NCBI GenBank assembly: GCA_003557485.1
Contig: PWOI01000105.1
Location: 1 to 25,951 of the forward strand
Source of the DNA: Elusimicrobiota bacterium
GTDB taxonomy: Bacteria > CG03 > SLGR01 > PWQF01
Reading direction: 5' to 3'
Length of the DNA: 25,951 nucleotides
Position 1 is the first letter of the stretch. The number at the start of each line of letters is the position of its first letter. Below the pieces are notes generated by a model. The model saw only the letters and a program-made list of their open reading frames with translations, had not been told where the DNA came from and made no database searches. Below are positions 1 through 8,149 of the stretch, piece by piece. A program made the position numbers and the translations under genes.

Positions 1-222
1 AAGCCGCTCGTGTACTATCTCAACAACCGTCTCATCGCTTACAAGACCGCCGTCTTCCATTATCTTTTGAACTTCAAGTCCAAGCGGAGTGCCTTCCTGA
101 GCAGCCTGCCGGAACATATCCCCGGTAGATATATGCGGCACATTAATACGCCGCGCCAGCTTTTTCGCCTGTGTTCCCTTACCGGCGCCCATCATTCCAA
201 GCATAACTATTTTACTGTTCAT
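1..222 (-). CDS. adk: Adenylate kinase, N-terminal part (runs off left edge)
   Basis: Adenylate kinase interconverts ATP + AMP and 2 ADP in the cytoplasm. The first 74 codons are visible; the rest lies beyond the left edge. The ATG overlaps the secY stop as TAATG, which fixes the start and fits the usual secY-adk order of the spc operon. The P-loop is at residues 9-17 and reads GMMGAGKGT. It is followed by the AMP-binding STGDM motif and a G-x-L-V-x-DE segment, both typical of the family. The P-loop is odd because the family normally has Pro before the second Gly (GxPGAGKGT) and here it is Met. Identity is secure from these motifs and the context. Confidence 0.93.
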   Translation of the reverse strand, partial: MNSKIVMLGMMGAGKGTQAKKLARRINVPHISTGDMFRQAAQEGTPLGLEVQKIMEDGGLVSDETVVEIVHERL

Positions 223-1535
223 TATATGTTAAAGTATCGCCCCTTCATACGCCCCTTTTTCATAAAACCTTCGTAATGCCTCATCATCAAGTGAGACTCA
301 AGCTGGCCAACGGTATCAAGAGAAACGCCCACCACAATAAGAAGGGCGGTTCCTCCAAAGTAAAAAGGAGCACCGAAAAGCGCTTCAAAATAATCCGGCA
401 GAATAGCTATTAAAACCACAAAAATTGCACCTATAAGAGTTATTCTTGTCAATACCTTGTCAATGTAATCAGCCGTAGGCTTTCCGGGCCTTATGCCGGG
501 AACAAACCCGCCCCATTTTTTCATATTTTCTGCAACATCTCTGGGGTTGAATGTTATAGCAGTATAGAAATAACAGAAAAATATAATAAGCGATGCATAT
601 AAAACTGTCCGTGGCCAGTATCCCGGTCTCAGGTAAAATGTAATTGATTCAAAGAGCGCCGTTTCCGGAAAAAACTGGGCCAGCTGAAGAGGGAGAAGCA
701 TAACAGCCATCGCAAAAATTACAGCAATAACTCCCGACTGATCAACCTTAAGGGGAAGATATGTATTTTGTCCTCCGTACATCTTTCTTCCAACTACGCG
801 CTTAGCGTACTTAACCGGTATTTTCCTCTGCCCTTGCTCCACAAAAACAACCACACCGGTAATCAGTATAATAATAGCAGTGATAAATATGCCGCCAAAA
901 AGAGTAATTTCTCCCACCCTTATCAATCCGAATAGTGTTCCTATACCTGCAGGAAGCCGGGCTATTATTCCTACAAATATTATAAGGGATATTCCGTTTC
1001 CGATACCATTCTCGGTTATCTGCTCCCCTATCCACATAACAAAAACTGCTCCGGCAGTAAGAGTTAATACCGTTATAAGCCGAAAAGCAATGCCCGGAGA
1101 CTGTACAACGCTTATCCCTCCGGCCTCCATTGACTCCATCCAGAAAGTCAGCCCAAAACCCTGTACAACAGCAATGGCAACACCGAAATATCTTGTATAC
1201 TGGGTTATTTTCTTTCTTCCCGCCTCTCCTTCTTTCTGAAGCTTCTCAAGATGCGGAATAGTAGTCCTGAGCAGGCTCATTATAATTGAAGCATTAATAT
1301 AGGGCATTATTCCCAGGGCGAATATTGATAATCTTCCTAGTGCGCCGCCGGAAAACATATCCAGAAACCCGAGAAGGCCCCCAGCCTGCTGTTCAAAGAA
1401 AAGCCGAAGGGCCCCGACATCTATGCCGGGAACAGGAATGGCAGCCCCTGCCCTGTATACTGCAAATATTCCCAGGGTATAAAGGACCTTTTTCTTGAGG
1501 TCGGCAATTTTGAATATATCGCCGAAACCTCTCAT
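222..1535 (-). CDS. secY: Protein translocase subunit SecY
   Basis: SecY is the channel of the SecYEG translocon in the inner membrane. The 437-residue product has the usual family length. It has about ten hydrophobic segments, the first near residues 18-36, followed by the VPGID segment typical of SecY. A basic cytosolic loop (GQRKIPVKYAKRVVG) lies near the middle, and the C-terminal tail is basic. The start overlaps the rplO stop as ATGA and the stop overlaps adk as TAATG, so translation is probably coupled. Its partner secE lies upstream in the same cluster at 25360-25542. No anomaly seen. Confidence 0.98.
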   Translation of the reverse strand: MRGFGDIFKIADLKKKVLYTLGIFAVYRAGAAIPVPGIDVGALRLFFEQQAGGLLGFLDMFSGGALGRLSIFALGIMPYINASIIMSLLRTTIPHLEKLQKEGEAGRKKITQYTRYFGVAIAVVQGFGLTFWMESMEAGGISVVQSPGIAFRLITVLTLTAGAVFVMWIGEQITENGIGNGISLIIFVGIIARLPAGIGTLFGLIRVGEITLFGGIFITAIIILITGVVVFVEQGQRKIPVKYAKRVVGRKMYGGQNTYLPLKVDQSGVIAVIFAMAVMLLPLQLAQFFPETALFESITFYLRPGYWPRTVLYASLIIFFCYFYTAITFNPRDVAENMKKWGGFVPGIRPGKPTADYIDKVLTRITLIGAIFVVLIAILPDYFEALFGAPFYFGGTALLIVVGVSLDTVGQLESHLMMRHYEGFMKKGRMKGRYFNI

Positions 1536-1996
1536 CCTATTATTTCCAAATCACCACCGGCTTTTTTAATTTTTTCTTCAGCTCTTTTTGAAAGATCACA
1601 ACCGGAAACTTTAAGTTTCTTCTTAATTTCTCCGTGTCCGAGTATTTTAACCTTGCCTTTACCTTTTATCATCTTTTTTTCTTTAAGTTTTTCGGGGGTC
1701 ACTGTCTCTCCGCTTCTGCATTTTTCCTGGAGATCACCCACATTAATTATTTCAATTTTTTCCTGGAAACTTTTATTGCTGAATCCCCGTTTTGGGAGTC
1801 TGCGCATGAGAGGCATCTGGCCTCCTTCAAAACCGCTTTTAATAGTACTTCCTGCGCGGTGTCCGCTTCCTCCGCGCCCACGCGTGGACGTACGGCCTTT
1901 TCCTGAAGCCGGGCCACGGCCCTTCCTAACTTTTTTTCTTCTCGAACCTGAGGCAGGAGAAAGATTATCTAAATTTATAAATTGATCGTTTTTCAT
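1532..1996 (-). CDS. rplO: 50S ribosomal protein L15
   Basis: L15 is a large-subunit protein that binds 23S rRNA late in assembly. The 154-residue product has the classic start (INLDNLSPASGSRRKKVRKGRG), a Gly/Arg-rich N-terminal extension around residues 20-60 that threads into rRNA, and a globular C-terminal half ending in a GGDLEIIG-like segment. The start overlaps the rpsE stop (ATGA) and the stop overlaps the secY start (ATGA). In many bacteria rpmD (L30) sits between rpsE and rplO; here there is no room for it. Confidence 0.97.
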   Translation of the reverse strand: MKNDQFINLDNLSPASGSRRKKVRKGRGPASGKGRTSTRGRGGSGHRAGSTIKSGFEGGQMPLMRRLPKRGFSNKSFQEKIEIINVGDLQEKCRSGETVTPEKLKEKKMIKGKGKVKILGHGEIKKKLKVSGCDLSKRAEEKIKKAGGDLEIIG

Positions 1997-2484
1997 AATT
2001 CCTGAGGTTTTTTATCCCGCATAAGAGCAATCTGATCCTTATTTCTCAGCCTTTTAAGCGCATCCATAGTTGCATAAACAACATTAATTGGATTCCTGGA
2101 GCGAAGACATTTTGAAAGAATATTTCTTATGCCTGCCGCTTCCAGAACAGCACGCGCCGCACCGCCGGCTATTATTCCTGTACCGGCCCCGGCCGGCTTA
2201 AAAAGAACTTCAGCCGCTCCGCATTTGCCTATAATCGTATGAGGAACTGTCCTGTCGTCTGTTATAGAAACTTCTACCATATTTTCCCTGGCCTTCTTCA
2301 TACCTTTCTCTATTGAAAAGCGCACATCTTTTGCCTTGCCTATGCCGACTCCCACTTTTCCGTTACCGTCGCCGACAACTGCAAGGGTGGAAAAACCGAA
2401 ACGCTTCCCTCCCTTAACAACCTTTGAAACCCGGTTTATATTTACTACGTGCTCTATGAATTCCTTTTGCTGTGTATCTATCAT
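1993..2484 (-). CDS. rpsE: 30S ribosomal protein S5
   Basis: S5 is a small-subunit protein near the mRNA entry site that contributes to decoding accuracy. The 163-residue product shows the N-terminal double-stranded-RNA-binding-like domain with VNRVSKVVKGG-type and GDGNGKVGVGIGKA motifs (about residues 15-50). It also has the C-terminal GAGTGIIAGGAARAVLE segment. The ATG overlaps the rplR stop as TAATG; the stop overlaps rplO as ATGA. Length and motifs are normal for the family. Confidence 0.98.
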   Translation of the reverse strand: MIDTQQKEFIEHVVNINRVSKVVKGGKRFGFSTLAVVGDGNGKVGVGIGKAKDVRFSIEKGMKKARENMVEVSITDDRTVPHTIIGKCGAAEVLFKPAGAGTGIIAGGAARAVLEAAGIRNILSKCLRSRNPINVVYATMDALKRLRNKDQIALMRDKKPQEL

Positions 2485-2795
2485 TAGAATTTAAGTCCGC
2501 CTTCCCTGGCACCCTCAGCCAGCATTTTAACCTGGCCGTGATACTTATAACCTCTCCTGTCAAAAACCACTTTTCCAACTTTTTTCTTTACGGCGGCTGA
2601 AGAAATATCTTTTCCGACTTCCTTTGCCCTGTCCATGGGATTTTTAAATTTCTTAGACGCTATTTTTGGTGAAAGAGACGAAGAACTAGCTATTGTAAGT
2701 CCTTTTGAATCATCAACAATCTGAGCATATATATGACGATTGGACCGGTAGACGCAGAGTCTTGGTTTTTCAGAATTTCCTATTACTCTTCTCAT
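2484..2795 (-). CDS. rplR: 50S ribosomal protein L18, short N-terminus
   Basis: L18 binds 5S rRNA and helps dock it on the large subunit. The 103-residue product carries the family core: a PRL-x-V-x-RSNRHIYAQIVDD block from about residue 11, then FDRRGYKYHGQVKMLAEGAREGGLKF at the C-terminus. L18 is usually about 117-120 residues and starts with a basic tail of roughly 15-20 residues, most of which is absent here. The only ATG overlaps the rplF stop (ATGA). Upstream in the same frame is a short Arg-rich stretch with no ATG, GTG or TTG before a TAA at 2844-2846. The start is therefore forced unless a rare codon such as ATT is used. A G-rich ribosome binding site (GGGGGC) lies just before the ATG, inside rplF. 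Confidence 0.93.
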   Translation of the reverse strand: MRRVIGNSEKPRLCVYRSNRHIYAQIVDDSKGLTIASSSSLSPKIASKKFKNPMDRAKEVGKDISSAAVKKKVGKVVFDRRGYKYHGQVKMLAEGAREGGLKF

Positions 2796-3352
2796 TGTCC
2801 GCCCCCTGCAAATCCTCCTCCTATAGCAGCCTTGCCTGCTTTCTTACGGACTTTCTCGTCCTCATATCTTATACCTGAACCTTTGTAGGGTTCGGGAGGC
2901 TGAAAATCCCTTATTTCCGCTGCGGTTTCTCCTACTTTTTGCTTGTCGTAGCCAGTTATTTCTATTATGTCTTTTTCAACAGCAGCTTCTACTCCTTCCG
3001 GAAGAATATATTCAATAGGATGCGAAAATCCGAGTTCAAGGACCATCTTATTCCCCTGAACCTTAGCGCGTTTTCCCCTTCCTACTATTTTAAGCCTTCT
3101 TTTGAAACCCTTACTGACACCTTCAACCATATTGCTTATAAGGGTTGTTGTTAAACCGTGAAGGCCGCGAATGCGGGGTGTATTATTTTTGCGAGTAACC
3201 GATATTACCCCTTCTTCAAAAGAAACTTCAACATCGGAAGGTATATTATGCTTTAACACCTTTCCTGAAGATTCAACCGTAATCTCATCCGGATTAAGCG
3301 TTATCTTTACACTATCCGGTACATTTATAGGTCTTTTTCCTACTCTGCTCAT
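2792..3352 (-). CDS. rplF: 50S ribosomal protein L6, Gly-rich C-terminal tail
   Basis: L6 binds 23S rRNA near the sarcin-ricin loop and the factor-binding site. The 186-residue product starts MSRVGKRPI as is typical and has two repeated L6 folds. The conserved block PPEPYKGSGIRYEDE lies close to the C-terminus. The usual end (a KKAGK-type sequence) is followed by about ten extra residues, mostly Gly, ending in GGGQ. That extra stretch is encoded by AGGAGGAGG and GGGGGC runs that also serve as ribosome binding sequence for rplR, with an ATGA overlap. The tail may therefore be a by-product of translational coupling or of a small deletion at the L6-L18 junction. Confidence 0.96.
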   Translation of the reverse strand: MSRVGKRPINVPDSVKITLNPDEITVESSGKVLKHNIPSDVEVSFEEGVISVTRKNNTPRIRGLHGLTTTLISNMVEGVSKGFKRRLKIVGRGKRAKVQGNKMVLELGFSHPIEYILPEGVEAAVEKDIIEITGYDKQKVGETAAEIRDFQPPEPYKGSGIRYEDEKVRKKAGKAAIGGGFAGGGQ

Positions 3353-3359
3353 TATATTA

Positions 3360-3758
3360 CTACCATATATAAATTAAAACTTCACCGCCAAGGCGGTTTT
3401 CCCTGCACTCTTTATCGGTTAAAAGTCCTCTTGACGTAGAAATAACCGCCCTTCCCAGTCCTTCAAGAACCTTTGGTATCTCATCAATACCAACATAGAA
3501 CCTGCGGCCGGGCCGGGAAATCCTTTTTATGTCTGTAATAACAGGCAGTCCTTTCTGAGTATATTTCAGATAAATGCGTACTATACCCTGCTTGTTATCT
3601 TCAATATTTTTATAGTTGGCTATATAGCCTTCCTCTTTAAGAATGCGGGCAATCTCACGCTTCACATTGGAACCCGGTATATCTACATGCGTTTTTTTAC
3701 GGGAAAGCGCATTTTTTATCCTGACCGCAAAATCTGCTATAGGATCTGTAACTACCAT
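3360..3758 (-). CDS. rpsH: 30S ribosomal protein S8
   Basis: S8 is a primary 16S rRNA-binding protein of the small subunit, and in many bacteria it represses the spc operon. The start at 3758 gives 132 residues beginning [18 protein letters not shown], which matches the family N-terminus. The C-terminus carries the conserved [22 protein letters not shown] block. The frame stays open 21 codons further upstream, but that stretch overlaps rpsN and does not look like S8, so the shorter start is chosen. The ATG overlaps the rpsN TAG stop by seven bases. Confidence 0.96.
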   Translation of the reverse strand: MVVTDPIADFAVRIKNALSRKKTHVDIPGSNVKREIARILKEEGYIANYKNIEDNKQGIVRIYLKYTQKGLPVITDIKRISRPGRRFYVGIDEIPKVLEGLGRAVISTSRGLLTDKECRENRLGGEVLIYIW

Positions 3759-3937
3759 GATGATTTTGTAACTCCTGGAATCTTCCCTTCTGAAGCCAGC
3801 TTTCTGAAACATATTCTGCATATTCCGAAATCCCGCATATGTCCCCTACGCCTGCCGCAGAGACTGCAACGGTTATATTTTCGAACTCTGAATTTAGGAG
3901 TTCTTTTCTGTTTTTCTATCAATCCTTTACGTGCCAT
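3752..3937 (-). CDS. rpsN: 30S ribosomal protein S14, zinc-binding form
   Basis: S14 sits in the head of the small subunit. The 61-residue product is the short zinc-binding (type Z) form. Cysteines at 24, 27, 40 and 43 make two CxxC pairs, and the family blocks [21 protein letters not shown] and [11 protein letters not shown] are present. The zinc-free form in E. coli is about 100 residues and lacks these pairs. It lies between rplE and rpsH as expected in the spc operon. Confidence 0.97.
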   Translation of the reverse strand: MARKGLIEKQKRTPKFRVRKYNRCSLCGRRRGHMRDFGICRICFRKLASEGKIPGVTKSSW

Positions 3938-3945
3938 TTTACTCC

Positions 3946-4497
3946 TTAATCTTTAAACGGGAAACCCATACGTTCGAAAAGTTTTTCGGAGAGTTTCCTT
4001 TCCTGCCTGTTAGTTATAATTGATATACTAAAACCTTTGGCCATTTTAAGCTTATCCTGATTGATTTCCGGAAATATTGATTCATCGTTTATTCCTATCG
4101 TAAGATTTCCGAAACGGTCAATGCTCCTCTTCAGCCCGCCAAAATCCCTGATACGGGGGATGGCTATTGTGAGAAGCTTATGAATAAACGCATACATTCT
4201 TTCTCCTCTTAAAGTAACCTTGCATCCAATAGGATTCCCCTTTTTAAGCGTGAAATTGGATATAGCTTTTTTTGCCCTGGTTACTACCGGCTGCTGACCG
4301 GTTATAAGTTTAAGGTTTTCAACAGCCTCTTCCAGAAGCGCTTTATCGTCTTTTGCCTTACTTACACCGACATTGACTATAACCTTCTTTACTTCCGGAA
4401 CGCCGTACGGAGAACCAATTTTGAATTCCTTCTGGATATCCTCAACAATATTATCTATATATTCCTTGTAGATCGGATTTTTTAACTGCTTGGCCAT
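3946..4497 (-). CDS. rplE: 50S ribosomal protein L5
   Basis: L5 binds 5S rRNA together with L18 and contacts the P-site tRNA from the central protuberance. The product is 183 residues from the ATG at 4497, which overlaps the rplX stop as TAATG. The frame is open seven codons upstream (4518), but that would extend into rplX with no L5-like residues, so it is rejected. Family blocks include [61 protein letters not shown] and a C-terminal FPF segment. Confidence 0.96.
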   Translation of the reverse strand: MAKQLKNPIYKEYIDNIVEDIQKEFKIGSPYGVPEVKKVIVNVGVSKAKDDKALLEEAVENLKLITGQQPVVTRAKKAISNFTLKKGNPIGCKVTLRGERMYAFIHKLLTIAIPRIRDFGGLKRSIDRFGNLTIGINDESIFPEINQDKLKMAKGFSISIITNRQERKLSEKLFERMGFPFKD

Positions 4498-4808
4498 TAA
4501 ACTACCATTTCCCCGCATTTCCTGCAGACTCGCACTTTTTCACCATCTTCAAGGCGGTCAAATCTTATTTTTGAAGGCTGATTGCACTTCGGACATATAA
4601 GCTTTAAATTCGAAATATGAATCGGCCTTTCAACCTCCATTACACCGCCGGGTTCAGTCCTTGTAGGACGCGTATGCTTTTTTGCAACATTAAGTTTTGA
4701 TACCACAGCCCTGTCACCGGGGGGAAGAACAGATACAACCTCTCCCTTTTTCCCCTTATCCTTGCCGGATTTTACAATCACTGTATCTTTTTTCTTTATT
4801 TTGTACAT
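4497..4808 (-). CDS. rplX: 50S ribosomal protein L24
   Basis: L24 is an early assembly protein of the large subunit, near the peptide exit. The 103-residue product starts with a KOW motif (about residues 3-30, with KSGKDKGKKGEV). It continues with the conserved NVAKKHTRPT and GGVMEVERPIHISN blocks. The C-terminus holds a CxxC pair at 72 and 75 and another at 95 and 98, which would suit a zinc knuckle. The stop overlaps rplE as TAATG; rplN ends one base upstream of this ATG. Confidence 0.97.
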   Translation of the reverse strand: MYKIKKKDTVIVKSGKDKGKKGEVVSVLPPGDRAVVSKLNVAKKHTRPTRTEPGGVMEVERPIHISNLKLICPKCNQPSKIRFDRLEDGEKVRVCRKCGEMVV

Positions 4809-4809
4809 C

Positions 4810-5178
4810 TTATACGACCTCCGGAGCTAGGGAAATTATTTTTGCGAAGTTTTTATCTCTGAGCTCCCCCGCAATGGGCCCGAACACCCTTGTCCCGATA
4901 GGCTGCATTTTCTCATCAATTAAGACAGCCCCGTTTTCATCAAATCTTAATACAGTACCATCCGCCCTTTTTACAGGATATCGGGTCCTTACTATAACCG
5001 CTTTGACTATTTCACCCTTTGAAATACTGCCGGAGGGAATAGTATCTTTTACGGTAGCCGTTATTATATCCCCTACCGACGCTGTTTTCCTCTGACCGCC
5101 ACCCAGAACACTTATGCATAGTATTCGTCTGGCCCCGGAATTATCCGCAACCTTAATCTGTGATTCAACCCTTATCAT
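4810..5178 (-). CDS. rplN: 50S ribosomal protein L14
   Basis: L14 binds 23S rRNA at the subunit interface, next to L19. The 122-residue length is the usual one. The N-terminus carries RVADNSGA-type sequence (here [20 protein letters not shown]) and the C-terminus ends [12 protein letters not shown], both classic L14 blocks. A central [23 protein letters not shown] segment is also conserved. The start overlaps the rpsQ TGA stop by 14 bases. No anomaly. Confidence 0.98.
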   Translation of the reverse strand: MIRVESQIKVADNSGARRILCISVLGGGQRKTASVGDIITATVKDTIPSGSISKGEIVKAVIVRTRYPVKRADGTVLRFDENGAVLIDEKMQPIGTRVFGPIAGELRDKNFAKIISLAPEVV

Positions 5179-5440
5179 TTTTAACCTTTACCTGAAGAAC
5201 TCTCCACCTTTTCAATTTGCTGAGAGGACGGCTTTCTTCTATAACAACTGTATCTCCCGCCGCAGAAACGTTCTGCTCATCATGCGCATAATATTTTTTA
5301 TTTCTCCGGATGACTTTTCCGTATATGTTGTGCCTTAACATGCGCTGCACCTGAACAACCCTGGTTTTGTCCATTTTGTCGCTGATCACCGTACCGGTCA
5401 GCTTTTTTCTGCCAGGTGAATTATTTTTATTGCTTTTCAT
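5165..5440 (-). CDS. rpsQ: 30S ribosomal protein S17
   Basis: S17 is a primary binder of 16S rRNA helices in the small subunit. From the ATG at 5440 the product is 91 residues with the family core [18 protein letters not shown] and a C-terminal [14 protein letters not shown] block. The frame is open 16 codons further upstream (5488), but that part lies inside rpmC and is not S17-like, so it is rejected. The chosen start overlaps the rpmC stop by 14 bases. The N-terminal residues are Lys/Asn-rich and somewhat longer than in E. coli. Confidence 0.95.
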   Translation of the reverse strand: MKSNKNNSPGRKKLTGTVISDKMDKTRVVQVQRMLRHNIYGKVIRRNKKYYAHDEQNVSAAGDTVVIEESRPLSKLKRWRVLQVKVKNDKG

Positions 5441-5642
5441 TTTTCTCTTCTTTTTGTTTCTCTTTAAGAACCGACATGATTCTTGCAATATCCTTCCTTG
5501 CCACCCTTATCTGAATCGGATCGCCTAAAGCGCCGCCGGCATGCTGAAACTTCATTTCAAGCAGCTTTTTTTTAAGAGACCTAAGACGGTTTCCTAACTC
5601 TTCAGGGGTTTCATTTCTTAAATCTTTTGCTTTAAGAGCCAT
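5427..5642 (-). CDS. rpmC: 50S ribosomal protein L29
   Basis: L29 is a small helical protein near the polypeptide exit tunnel, part of the docking area for exported-protein factors. The 71-residue product begins [16 protein letters not shown] and continues with a coiled helix pair holding [24 protein letters not shown], close to the family consensus. The charged Lys/Glu tail is slightly long. The ATG overlaps the rplP stop as TAATG. Confidence 0.96.
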   Translation of the reverse strand: MALKAKDLRNETPEELGNRLRSLKKKLLEMKFQHAGGALGDPIQIRVARKDIARIMSVLKEKQKEEKNEKQ

Positions 5643-6058
5643 TACGTGTACTTTCCTCTCTCAACAAACTTGCACTTCATGGGCATTTTGGCTCCCGCAC
5701 GTTTCATTGCAATACGCGCATTTGTTTCATCAAGTCCTTCAAGCTCAAGAATAATCCTTCCCGGCTTTACAACTGCAGCATAAAACTCTACGGTTCCCTT
5801 TCCCTTACCCATTCTTGTCTCTGCAGGCTGCTTGGTAACCGGATGATCAGGGAAAATCCTTATCCAAACTTTCCCTCCTCTTTTCATATAGCGGGTTACC
5901 GCTACCCTTGCAGCCTCTATCTGTCTTTCGGTTATCCAGGCAGGCTCAAGAGCTTTAAGCCCGTATTGCCCAAAATTAACACGGCTCCCGCGCAAGGCCT
6001 TCCCTTTTCTGCGGCCCCGTTGTTTTTTTCTATATTTAACTTTTTTAGGTCTAAGCAC
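5642..6058 (-). CDS. rplP: 50S ribosomal protein L16
   Basis: L16 binds 23S rRNA near the A-site tRNA elbow and is needed for a mature peptidyl-transferase centre. The 138-residue length is normal. The start [16 protein letters not shown], the [19 protein letters not shown] block and [16 protein letters not shown] are family signatures. It sits between rpsC (17-base gap) and rpmC (TAATG overlap), the standard S10-operon order. Confidence 0.98.
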   Translation of the reverse strand: MLRPKKVKYRKKQRGRRKGKALRGSRVNFGQYGLKALEPAWITERQIEAARVAVTRYMKRGGKVWIRIFPDHPVTKQPAETRMGKGKGTVEFYAAVVKPGRIILELEGLDETNARIAMKRAGAKMPMKCKFVERGKYT

Positions 6059-6075
6059 TTTATTATATCCCCGAA

Positions 6076-6708
6076 TTAATTATTTTCCAGTTTTTCACCG
6101 TTAAAAACCCACACTTTAACACCTATGTTACCGTAAGTCGTATTTGCTTCGACAAAACCGTAGTCAAGGTCTGCCCTTATAGTCTGCAAAGGAACCCTTC
6201 CCTCTTTCATCCACTCAGTCCTGGCTATCTCTGCTCCGTTTAGGCGGCCGCTTACGGCTATTTTTATACCTTCAGCGCCTGACTCAATGGCCCTTTCCAG
6301 GGATCTTCTCATTATAAAGCGGAAGCGCACCTTTCTTTCCAGGGCTGTAGCAATTGACTGGGCAATGAGAGTCGCATCTGTCAGAGGGTTTTTAACCTGC
6401 TCTATATTAACTACTGTTGTCTTACCCGTTATTGCATCTATTTCTTCTTTAAGCTTTTCCGCCTCAGACCCGCCTTTTCCTATTATAACGCCGGGTTTAT
6501 CCGTATGAATAGTAACCCTGACATTATCACCCATACGCTCAATTACTATTTTAGATATTCCGGCATCTGAAGATTTTGCTTTGATGAACTTTCGTATCTT
6601 TTGGTCCTCGGCAATCAACTTAGGCATATGCTTAAGATCAAACCACTTGGACTGCCAGTTTTTATCTACAGTCAGCCTGAAACTTAACGGATTTACTTTC
6701 TGTCCCAT
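6076..6708 (-). CDS. rpsC: 30S ribosomal protein S3
   Basis: S3 lines the mRNA entry tunnel and takes part in unwinding structured mRNA. The 210-residue product starts [12 protein letters not shown] as usual. It carries a KH type-2 RNA-binding domain with the GKGG loop at residues 77-80. The C-terminal S3 domain has [16 protein letters not shown] and LRADLDYG-like (here IRADLDYGF) blocks. The C-terminal tail is short compared with E. coli, a common variation. It lies three bases after rplV. Confidence 0.98.
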   Translation of the reverse strand: MGQKVNPLSFRLTVDKNWQSKWFDLKHMPKLIAEDQKIRKFIKAKSSDAGISKIVIERMGDNVRVTIHTDKPGVIIGKGGSEAEKLKEEIDAITGKTTVVNIEQVKNPLTDATLIAQSIATALERKVRFRFIMRRSLERAIESGAEGIKIAVSGRLNGAEIARTEWMKEGRVPLQTIRADLDYGFVEANTTYGNIGVKVWVFNGEKLENN

Positions 6709-6711
6709 ATT

Positions 6712-7032
6712 CTACTGCACCTCAATTTCTATATGCGCGGTTCTTCTTTTATATATATCTGCCCTGCCCTGCGCGCGCGGTCTTAATCTCTTAAGTGACG
6801 GGCCCTGGCCAACCCAGGCAGTTTTAACTTTAACCCTGTCTGTTATTTCCTGAGCATTTGAATTGGCAACAGCCGAATCCAGCGTCTTCCTAACCGGAAG
6901 CGTAGCTCTTTTATTTATCATACTGAGAATCCTGTAAGCCTCATCAACTTTTTTGCCTCTTATTCTGTCAAGAACAAGGGCTATCTTCCTAGGACTCATC
7001 CTTATATATTTTGCTCTTGCTTTACCCATCAT
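6712..7032 (-). CDS. rplV: 50S ribosomal protein L22
   Basis: L22 lines the nascent peptide exit tunnel with its long beta hairpin. The 106-residue product has the KYIRMSPRKIALVLDRIRGK N-terminal block, and the hairpin region is LKRLRPRAQGRA, followed by RRTAHIEIEV. The first two codons are both ATG, so the start could be 7032 or 7029. It lies between rpsS and rpsC with three-base gaps on both sides and ends in TAG. Confidence 0.97.
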   Translation of the reverse strand: MMGKARAKYIRMSPRKIALVLDRIRGKKVDEAYRILSMINKRATLPVRKTLDSAVANSNAQEITDRVKVKTAWVGQGPSLKRLRPRAQGRADIYKRRTAHIEIEVQ

Positions 7033-7035
7033 TTA

Positions 7036-7326
7036 CTAATCCATTTCCTCCGCCAACTCTTTTGAATGCGCAGCGCCGTGTCCTTTAAAATGCCTTGTGG
7101 GAGCAAACTCCCCAAGCCTATGGCCTACTTTGTTTTCATCAATGTAAACATCAATAAATCTTTTACCGTTATGAACAGGAATAGTAAGCCCCACAAAATC
7201 AGGGGTAATCATTGAACGTCTGGAATACGTCTGCCTGGTTTTTTTAACTCCCTGCTCCTTGGCCTGGCGGACCTTTTTCATCAGGCTCTCATCCACAAAA
7301 TAACCTTTTTTAGCCGAACGGGCCAT
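7036..7326 (-). CDS. rpsS: 30S ribosomal protein S19
   Basis: S19 forms a complex with S13 in the small-subunit head and contacts the A-site tRNA. The 96-residue product shows the family blocks SLMKKV near residue 14, [23 protein letters not shown] and a C-terminal [14 protein letters not shown]. The start abuts rplB with no spacer. Length and motifs are normal. Confidence 0.98.
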   Translation of the reverse strand: MARSAKKGYFVDESLMKKVRQAKEQGVKKTRQTYSRRSMITPDFVGLTIPVHNGKRFIDVYIDENKVGHRLGEFAPTRHFKGHGAAHSKELAEEMD

Positions 7327-8148
7327 TTATTTTCTCCTCCGTACTATTTCGCTTTCAGAAGCCTTTTTACGGCTTCTGGTTTTAACTCCCTTACACCTTT
7401 TCCCCCAAGGGGTTGAAGGGATATTGTTTCCCTTGCTTTTACCTCTGCCGCCGCCATGAGGATGATCTATGGCATTCATTGCAGTACCTCTTACCCTGGG
7501 ACGGCGACCGCGGTGCCGGGTTGCGCCGGCAAAACCGAGTTTCTGGGTAAAATGATCTGCATTCCCCAGTTTACCTATTGTAGCTTTGCAATCCAGCTTT
7601 ATCTTTCTGATTTCTCCTGAAGGAAACTTTACAAGAGCAAAATCTTTTTCTTTTGCAGTTACGGATGCTTCGCCTCCGGCGCTCCTTACAAGAATACCGC
7701 CCTGCCCCGGCTTAAGCTCAATATTATGAATTGGTGTCCCTTCAGGAATATACTTCAGGGGCCTTACATTTCCGGATTTAAGTGGAGCATAATCACTGCT
7801 TTCAACTCTGTCTCCGATATTAAGTCCGTCAGGATGCAGTATATAAGCCTTCTTTTTATCAGGGTATTCTACTAATGCAATATCACAACTGCGATTGGGA
7901 TCATACTCTATGGCAATTACTTCAGCCGGCTGAGAGTTCAGTCTTTTGTAATCAATGATCCTTATTTTTTGCTTACTGCCTCCGCCGCGATGACGTATTG
8001 TCATTCTGCCTTTATTGTTGCGGCCGCCGGTCTTTGATTTTTTAATAGTAAGCGATTTTTCCGGATCTTTTTTCGTAAGATGATCCCTTTTTGTCCTTAC
8101 TCTCTGTCTTTTTGCCGGATTCAGCGGCCTGTATTTACGGACAGCCAT
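7327..8148 (-). CDS. rplB: 50S ribosomal protein L2
   Basis: L2 is one of the most conserved large-subunit proteins and is needed for subunit joining and peptidyl-transferase activity. The 273-residue product has the expected length. The N-terminal OB-like fold contains RNNKGRMTIRHRGGGSK, and the SH3-like domain contains LKPGQGGILVRSAG. Near the C-terminus is the signature NAIDHPHGGG, with His at 229, the same number as the functionally important His229 of E. coli L2. The start is one base after the rplW stop. Confidence 0.99.
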   Translation of the reverse strand: MAVRKYRPLNPAKRQRVRTKRDHLTKKDPEKSLTIKKSKTGGRNNKGRMTIRHRGGGSKQKIRIIDYKRLNSQPAEVIAIEYDPNRSCDIALVEYPDKKKAYILHPDGLNIGDRVESSDYAPLKSGNVRPLKYIPEGTPIHNIELKPGQGGILVRSAGGEASVTAKEKDFALVKFPSGEIRKIKLDCKATIGKLGNADHFTQKLGFAGATRHRGRRPRVRGTAMNAIDHPHGGGRGKSKGNNIPSTPWGKRCKGVKTRSRKKASESEIVRRRK

Positions 8149-8149
8149 T

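Noticed and set aside
3759-3821. Longer start for rpsH adding 21 residues.
   Set aside because: It lies inside rpsN and does not look like S8, while the start at 3758 gives the standard N-terminus.
4498-4518. Longer start for rplE adding seven residues.
   Set aside because: It extends into rplX; the TAATG start at 4497 fits the pattern of the cluster.
5441-5488. Longer start for rpsQ adding 16 residues.
   Set aside because: It lies inside rpmC with no S17 resemblance.
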